Below, piece after piece: positions 58,823 to 64,000 of a DNA stretch of 64,000 nt (position 1 is its first letter; the number at the start of each line of letters is the position of its first letter). The DNA is taken from the NCBI GenBank assembly GCA_943329925.2, contig CALQFT020000001.1, positions 1 to 64,000 on the forward strand. The letters run 5' to 3'. The stretch is from Opitutus sp. GAS368. GTDB lineage: Bacteria > Verrucomicrobiota > Verrucomicrobiia > Chthoniobacterales > Chthoniobacteraceae. The notes beneath the pieces are model-generated. The model made no database searches. It saw nothing but the letters and a program-made list of their open reading frames with translations, and was not told the DNA's origin. The position numbers and the translations under genes were made by a program.

Positions 58823-60142
58823 ATGAGCCCAACTCCATCCACTGTTGAACTCTTCGACCAGTACGTAATGCCTACGTATGGGCGTTTCCCGCTGCAGTTA
58901 GCGCGTGGAGCCGGCTCTCGTATTTGGGACGAGGCGGGACGGGAATACCTCGATTTTGGGGCGGGCATTGCGGTGACGTCTCTGGGGCATTGCCACCCCA
59001 AGGTGAGCGCGCGCATGGCCGAGCAGATGGCCACTCTGGTGCATACGTCTAACCTGTATTACACTCGGCCTCAAGGCGAACTGGCCAAGCGCCTCGTGGA
59101 AATTGTCGGTGCTCCAGGGAAGATTTTCTTCTGTAATTCAGGCGCTGAGGCCAACGAGGCGCTGTATAAATTGGCTCGCAAGTTTGGTAACGAGACCAAT
59201 GGGTTCGCCCATCCCAACGCTGGAACTAGCAATCCGGACGCCCCTTTACGCCGCGGAATCATTACGATGCTCGGCTCTTTTCACGGACGCACTCTGGGTG
59301 GAATTGCCGCCACCGGGCAAGACAAGGTGAAGAAGGGGTTTGAGCCAATGGTAGAGGGCTATCGTCATATTGCCTTTAACGATGCGGCGGCGCTCTCTGA
59401 TGCCATGGATGATCCGGATACTGTGGCCGTACTTTTGGAGCCCATTCAAGGTGAAGGTGGAATTCACGCTGCGGATGCGGCTTACCTGCGCAAGGCCCGC
59501 GCACTTTGCGAGCAGCGTTCCTGTCTTTTGATGTTCGACGAGGTGCAATGTGGCCTTGGGCGCACCGGTGACTGGAATGGCTGGGACACTCTCGCTCCAG
59601 ACATTAAACCCGACGCAGTTTCCTGGGCTAAGGGTATCGCGGGCGGCTTTCCCGTCGGAGCGGTCTGGGTAAGTGGGCGTTTGGTTCAGATGCGAACCGG
59701 CGAGGTGAAGCCTTTGTGTGATTTACTGGGGCCGGGATCGCATGGGACAACCTTTGGGGGGACGCCTTTGATGTGTGTGGGTGCTCTGGAAGTGCTTGGA
59801 ATCATTGAAGAGGAGAATCTTTTGGAAAACGTGCGTCAACAGGGCCGTCACGCTGTGGCAGGCCTGCAGGCATTGCATTCTCCTTGGATTCGCGAAATTC
59901 GCAGCGTCGGGTTGATGCTCGGCATCGAGGTGGTGGCTGATTTTGCTGCGCGTTGCGTGCTTCCTGCGGGCAAGGCGCCTTCGATCTTTTTGGTGGAACG
60001 CCTGCACGAGGCCGGATTGCTCACTATTCCTTCTGGAACGCATACGTTGCGTTGGTTGCCTCCTTTGAATGTTTCTGCGGCGGAAATTGATGAAGCGACC
60101 AATATTTTGGGCGCGGTGCTTGCTGGATTACCCCAAGCCTAA
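58823..60142 (+). CDS. argD: Acetylornithine aminotransferase
   Basis: 'YLDFGAGIAVTSLGHCHPKVSARM', 'FFCNSGAEANEALYKLAR', 'GSFHGRTLGGIAATGQ', 'LMFDEVQCGLGRTGDW'; adjacent to argF. Confidence 0.88.
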   Translation: MSPTPSTVELFDQYVMPTYGRFPLQLARGAGSRIWDEAGREYLDFGAGIAVTSLGHCHPKVSARMAEQMATLVHTSNLYYTRPQGELAKRLVEIVGAPGKIFFCNSGAEANEALYKLARKFGNETNGFAHPNAGTSNPDAPLRRGIITMLGSFHGRTLGGIAATGQDKVKKGFEPMVEGYRHIAFNDAAALSDAMDDPDTVAVLLEPIQGEGGIHAADAAYLRKARALCEQRSCLLMFDEVQCGLGRTGDWNGWDTLAPDIKPDAVSWAKGIAGGFPVGAVWVSGRLVQMRTGEVKPLCDLLGPGSHGTTFGGTPLMCVGALEVLGIIEEENLLENVRQQGRHAVAGLQALHSPWIREIRSVGLMLGIEVVADFAARCVLPAGKAPSIFLVERLHEAGLLTIPSGTHTLRWLPPLNVSAAEIDEATNILGAVLAGLPQA

Positions 60143-60169
60143 GAGGGTGTGTGTGAAACTTATCTTCTC

Positions 60170-61078
60170 ATGAAACATTTGCTTTCCATCGAGGCCCTTA
60201 CTCGGGACGAAATTTACGACGTTCTGGATCTTGCCGAAACGCTCAAGGCTTCCCGTGGCCATCACGAGTTTCTGCCGCTTGCAGGGCAATGTTGGGCGCT
60301 CATTTTTAGCAAATCCTCTACCCGCACCCGGGTCTCCTTCGAGGTGGGGATCCGTGAACTGGGCGGCTCGGTCATGTTTTTGGCGGCAACCGACATTCAA
60401 CTGGGGCGAGGGGAACCCATCGAGGACACCGCCCGCGTGATGGGCCGGATGCTGGATGGAGCGGTGATTCGGACGTTTTTGCAGTCGGATGTGGAGACTT
60501 TTGCGCGTTATTCGCAAATCCCAACGGTCAATGCTCTTACGGATGACGAGCATCCTTGCCAGATTTTGGCTGATTTGCAGACAATTCGCGAACGGATGGG
60601 TTCGTTGGAAGGGCGTTCCGTTTGTTTTGTCGGCGACGGCGCCTGTAATGTGGCTGCCTCGTGGATTTGGGCCGCCGCAAAGTTGGATCTTGAGTTGCGC
60701 ATTGCCGCACCGGTGGGGTTCCAGCCCAGCGACAGTCTCTTGGAGCGGGCGCGGCGCACTGGACAGATATTGGTATTTGAGGATCCGGCTGAGGCGGCGC
60801 GCGGAGTGGATGTGCTTTACACCGATGTTTGGGTGAGCATGGGCAAGGAATTAGAGGCCGCGGAGCGGATGGCTTCGCTGGCAAAATACCAGATTAACGA
60901 GGCGCTGGTGGGTTTGGCCGCTCCCGGGGCACTGGTGATGCACTGTTTGCCCGCTTACCGTGGGAAAGAGATCACGGCGGAGACTTTTGAAGCACACGCT
61001 GAAACACTTTTTGATCAGGCGGAAAATCGCTTGCACGCACAGAAAGCAATTCTACAACTAATCGCCCGCAGAGCTTGA
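60170..61078 (+). CDS. argF: Ornithine carbamoyltransferase
   Basis: 'FSKSSTRTRVSFEVGIRELGGSVMFL', 'EHPCQILADLQTIRE', 'VMHCLPAYRGKEITAE'. Confidence 0.95.
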   Translation: MKHLLSIEALTRDEIYDVLDLAETLKASRGHHEFLPLAGQCWALIFSKSSTRTRVSFEVGIRELGGSVMFLAATDIQLGRGEPIEDTARVMGRMLDGAVIRTFLQSDVETFARYSQIPTVNALTDDEHPCQILADLQTIRERMGSLEGRSVCFVGDGACNVAASWIWAAAKLDLELRIAAPVGFQPSDSLLERARRTGQILVFEDPAEAARGVDVLYTDVWVSMGKELEAAERMASLAKYQINEALVGLAAPGALVMHCLPAYRGKEITAETFEAHAETLFDQAENRLHAQKAILQLIARRA

Positions 61079-61165
61079 GTACTTACATCGAGTCGAAAAA
61101 GTTCGATGACTAGTTGTTTATTCCAAAGTCAAGACTTGGACTAAGGCAGAACGAGCTTCTGTATT

Positions 61166-61174
61166 TGTTATAAT
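61166..61174 (+). promoter_or_regulatory. Extended -10 promoter element TGtTATAAT upstream of hppA
   Basis: Perfect TGnTATAAT, 38 nt before ATG at 61212; no well-spaced -35 seen. Confidence 0.5.
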
Positions 61175-61211
61175 AATCAACCACCCCAAAACCACCCCCC
61201 ATTTTCCCCTT

Positions 61212-63302
61212 ATGAGTTCTCCCATGATCCCCGCCTCTTTTCTTGAAACCTCCGGAATTCCAATTGTGATTGTTTGTTCGATCATCGGCTTGCTCGTCTC
61301 GGTGGGATTGATCCGCTCAATTCTCAAAATCCGAATCGATCACCAGCGCATGCGGGAAATCGCGGCGGCCATTGAGGAGGGAGCGAAGGCTTACTTAAAC
61401 CGCCAGTTGGCGTCGATCAGTGTGATTGCCTCCGTGCTTTTTGCGCTGCTGTTTTGGAAACTGGGCGCGGCAACTGCACTTGGTTTTCTCTTGGGCGCGG
61501 TGTGTTCGCTAGTCGCCGGTTTTATTGGGATGCGTGTTGCTGTACTGGCTAACGTGCGGACGGCCCAGGGTGCTGTTCACAGTCGGCGGGCGGCGTTGAA
61601 GGTGGCTTTCAATGGCGGGGCGGTGACCGGCTTGCTTGTGGTGGGATTGGCGTTGCTTTCCACGGCGCTTTTTTACCAGGGAGTGCTGGGTTGGCAGGGA
61701 CAGGCGGAGGCGTTGCATAGTCTGGTGGGGTTGGCCTTGGGGGCGAGTCTCATCAGTGTGTTTGCCCGCTTGGGGGGCGGTATTTACACCAAAGCTGCCG
61801 ACGTTGGCGCGGATCTGGTGGGCAAAATTGAAAGCAATCTCGACGAGGATGACCCCCGTAATCCAGCCACTATCGCGGACAATGTCGGCGACAATGTGGG
61901 CGACTGTGCTGGGATGGCCGCCGACGTGTTTGAAACCTACGCGGTCAGTCTGATTGGGGCGGTTCTCATCGCCGGCCTCACCCTCAAGGGCTTCCCAAAC
62001 GCGATGTTATTCCCGTTTTTGCTCGGGGGCATTTCGATTTTGGGCGCGATTGTAGGCGTGGTTTTTGTGAATGTCACTGGGCTGGCGCCGGCTGCGGCAT
62101 TGATGTCTGGTGTGGGGGTTTCGGGGATCGTCTCAGCCGTGGCGCTTTGGCCAATCACCCAGTCGCTCTTTGGCTCGGGTGTTCAATTGGACGGTAAAAC
62201 GCTTAGCGCAGGGAGTGTGTATGGGGCGTCTTTGATCGGTCTGGTGATGACCGGGCTCGTCGTGGCGATCACTAATTATTATACCTCCACCCATTACGCG
62301 CCGGTGCGTAAAATCGCCAAGGCCTGCGAGACAGGCCACGCGACCAATATTATCGCAGGACTCGCAATGGGCCAACACGCTACGGCGCTGCCGGTACTTT
62401 GCATCGGGGCGGCGATTTTGGGTTCTTACGAACTGGCTGGGTTATATGGGATCGCGGTGGCGGTCATGGCGATGTTGTCCATGGCGGGCATCATCATTTC
62501 CTTGGATGCGTTCGGGCCGATCACCGACAACGCCGGCGGCATTGCCGTGATGGCGGGGCTCCCAGCGGAGGTGCGCATGATTACCGATGAACTGGACGCA
62601 GTGGGCAATACGATGAAGGCCGTGACCAAGGGCTACGCGATCGCCTCGGCGGGGCTGGCGGCGGTGGTGCTTTTCGGCACTTATGTCGAGGAGTTGCGTG
62701 TTCATCTTGAGCATGCCGGGCGCATGGTGGCGGGTGCCTTGGATTTTTCGCTCAACGATCCGAAGGTGATTATCGGTCTGTTTTTGGGTGGTCTGCTCCC
62801 CTTTGTCTTTTCGGCGTTCAGCATGGACGCCGTGGGGCGGGCGGCTGGCGCGGTGGTGGAGGAAGTGCGCCGTCAGCTCAAAGCAAAGCCCGGCATATTG
62901 CTCGGCACGGAGTTGCCTGAATACGGGACTTGCGTGGATATCGTGACCAAGGCGGCGTTACGCGAGATGATTATTCCCGCGCTGTTGCCCGTATTGTTTG
63001 TGGTTTGTATCGCGGCGACTCCGATGCTGGGAAAAACAGTGTTGGGCGGATTCTTAGTGGGCACGATTGTCACCGGACTCTTTATGGGGCTGGCTATGAC
63101 TTCCAGCGGAGGGGCGTGGGATAACGCCAAAAAATACATTGAAGAAGGAAACCATGGCGGGAAGCACTCGCCGGCTCATGGCGCAGCGGTGACAGGGGAT
63201 ACGGTAGGGGATCCTTACAAAGACACTTCAGGACCAGCGATCAATCCGATGATCAAAGTTGCTAATATTGTAGCCATTTTGGTAATCCCAATCTTCTTTT
63301 AA
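61212..63302 (+). CDS. hppA: Membrane-bound (pyrophosphate-energised) proton/sodium-pumping pyrophosphatase
   Basis: '[63 protein letters not shown]', '[16 protein letters not shown]', '[16 protein letters not shown]...[28 protein letters not shown]'. Confidence 0.97.
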   Translation: MSSPMIPASFLETSGIPIVIVCSIIGLLVSVGLIRSILKIRIDHQRMREIAAAIEEGAKAYLNRQLASISVIASVLFALLFWKLGAATALGFLLGAVCSLVAGFIGMRVAVLANVRTAQGAVHSRRAALKVAFNGGAVTGLLVVGLALLSTALFYQGVLGWQGQAEALHSLVGLALGASLISVFARLGGGIYTKAADVGADLVGKIESNLDEDDPRNPATIADNVGDNVGDCAGMAADVFETYAVSLIGAVLIAGLTLKGFPNAMLFPFLLGGISILGAIVGVVFVNVTGLAPAAALMSGVGVSGIVSAVALWPITQSLFGSGVQLDGKTLSAGSVYGASLIGLVMTGLVVAITNYYTSTHYAPVRKIAKACETGHATNIIAGLAMGQHATALPVLCIGAAILGSYELAGLYGIAVAVMAMLSMAGIIISLDAFGPITDNAGGIAVMAGLPAEVRMITDELDAVGNTMKAVTKGYAIASAGLAAVVLFGTYVEELRVHLEHAGRMVAGALDFSLNDPKVIIGLFLGGLLPFVFSAFSMDAVGRAAGAVVEEVRRQLKAKPGILLGTELPEYGTCVDIVTKAALREMIIPALLPVLFVVCIAATPMLGKTVLGGFLVGTIVTGLFMGLAMTSSGGAWDNAKKYIEEGNHGGKHSPAHGAAVTGDTVGDPYKDTSGPAINPMIKVANIVAILVIPIFF

Positions 63303-64000
63303 TGCCTAATTCTGAGGCAGGTGAGCCATGCGTGGAATGGGATATTAAACCACCCTGTGTGGGGAAAATAACCCATGTCGTATTTGATTTCGACGGCACC
63401 TTGTCTTGGCTGCGGCATGGTTGGCCGGATTTGATGCTCGAAGTTTTCGGGGAAAATATGCCACCCGGGTTGAGCGCACTGGATGCGGAAACGCGGGCGC
63501 AACTCACGACCTTGATGTTGGCTCTCAACGGAAAGCCTACTATCGAGCAAATGCGTGATTTTGCAGAGTGGTCGCTTTCTCGCGGCGGCGAGCCGCTGGA
63601 TCCCGAGCGGCTTCGGGTTGTTTTTCAGGATCGCTTGGACGCCCTGATTCGCGAACGCACTGTGCAAGTTCAATCTAAAACCGCCGCACCGGACGCCTAC
63701 GTTGTTGCTGGAGCGCGTGCGCTGTTGGAGTTCCTCTCCGCTCGGGGCGTGCAGTTGTTTGTTCTCAGTTCCACGCTGGAACATCGAGTGCGCGAGGAGG
63801 CCGAGCTTTTGGGGATCGCTCACTTTTTTGGAAGGCGCATCCACGGCTCTCCGTTGGATCCTTCGCAATTCACCAAGCGTGCGGTGTTTGAGCGTATTCT
63901 GTCGGAGGCCGGCATTTCGGGCGAACAGTTGTTGGCCTTTGGGGACGGTCCGGTGGAAATCGCCGAGGCGGTCAGCCTGGGCGGTGCTGCGGTGGCCGTG
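63302..64000 (+). CDS. HAD family hydrolase (3'-truncated by window edge)
   Basis: ATG overlaps hppA stop (TAATG); conceptual translation 'HVVFDFDGTLSWLRHGWPDLM...LFVLSSTLEHRVREEAELLGIAHFFGRRIHGS...LLAFGDGPVEIAEAVSLGGAAVAV'; open to 64000. Confidence 0.85.
   Translation, partial: MPNSEAGEPCVEWDIKPPCVGKITHVVFDFDGTLSWLRHGWPDLMLEVFGENMPPGLSALDAETRAQLTTLMLALNGKPTIEQMRDFAEWSLSRGGEPLDPERLRVVFQDRLDALIRERTVQVQSKTAAPDAYVVAGARALLEFLSARGVQLFVLSSTLEHRVREEAELLGIAHFFGRRIHGSPLDPSQFTKRAVFERILSEAGISGEQLLAFGDGPVEIAEAVSLGGAAVAV

Overview
This 64 kb window is a densely coding bacterial chromosomal segment. Gene content and style suggest Verrucomicrobiota or a relative, but that is inference only. Most of it is core metabolism and information processing: bioA, bioF, class I lysyl-tRNA synthetase, proB-proA, ruvA, infA, dnaN, dnaA (with a putative oriC-like region), argA, fabI, tmk, rpsB-tsf, an opp-type ABC operon, aroG, argD-argF and hppA. 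There are two tRNAs: Leu(CAG) with an encoded CCA, and a CAU-anticodon tRNA. No CRISPR array, prophage or intact mobile element was seen. Items most worth a second look: (1) dnaN carries an in-frame TGA that splits it into two ORFs; (2) a protein fuses an IS5/IS1182-type transposase N-terminal (InsH_N/DUF772-like) domain, without a catalytic domain, to a disordered linker and an Ig-like domain; (3) a coupled cluster ruvA / permuted-ATP-grasp-like protein / SRPBCC / ketosynthase / CbiX / DR2241-like Fe-S protein; (4) a ferritin-like protein / SDR / esterase cluster; (5) a very strong intrinsic-terminator hairpin encoded inside the signal peptide of the oligopeptide-binding protein just after tsf; (6) a 78-aa protein that is about 44% His; (7) a double HMA-like protein with CCxxC motifs; (8) a class III nucleotide cyclase gene lacking the first half of its catalytic domain; (9) two different tandem repeats, one G-quadruplex-prone, in an apparently non-coding gap. 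All calls come from reading the supplied sequence and ORF translations; no database search was run.
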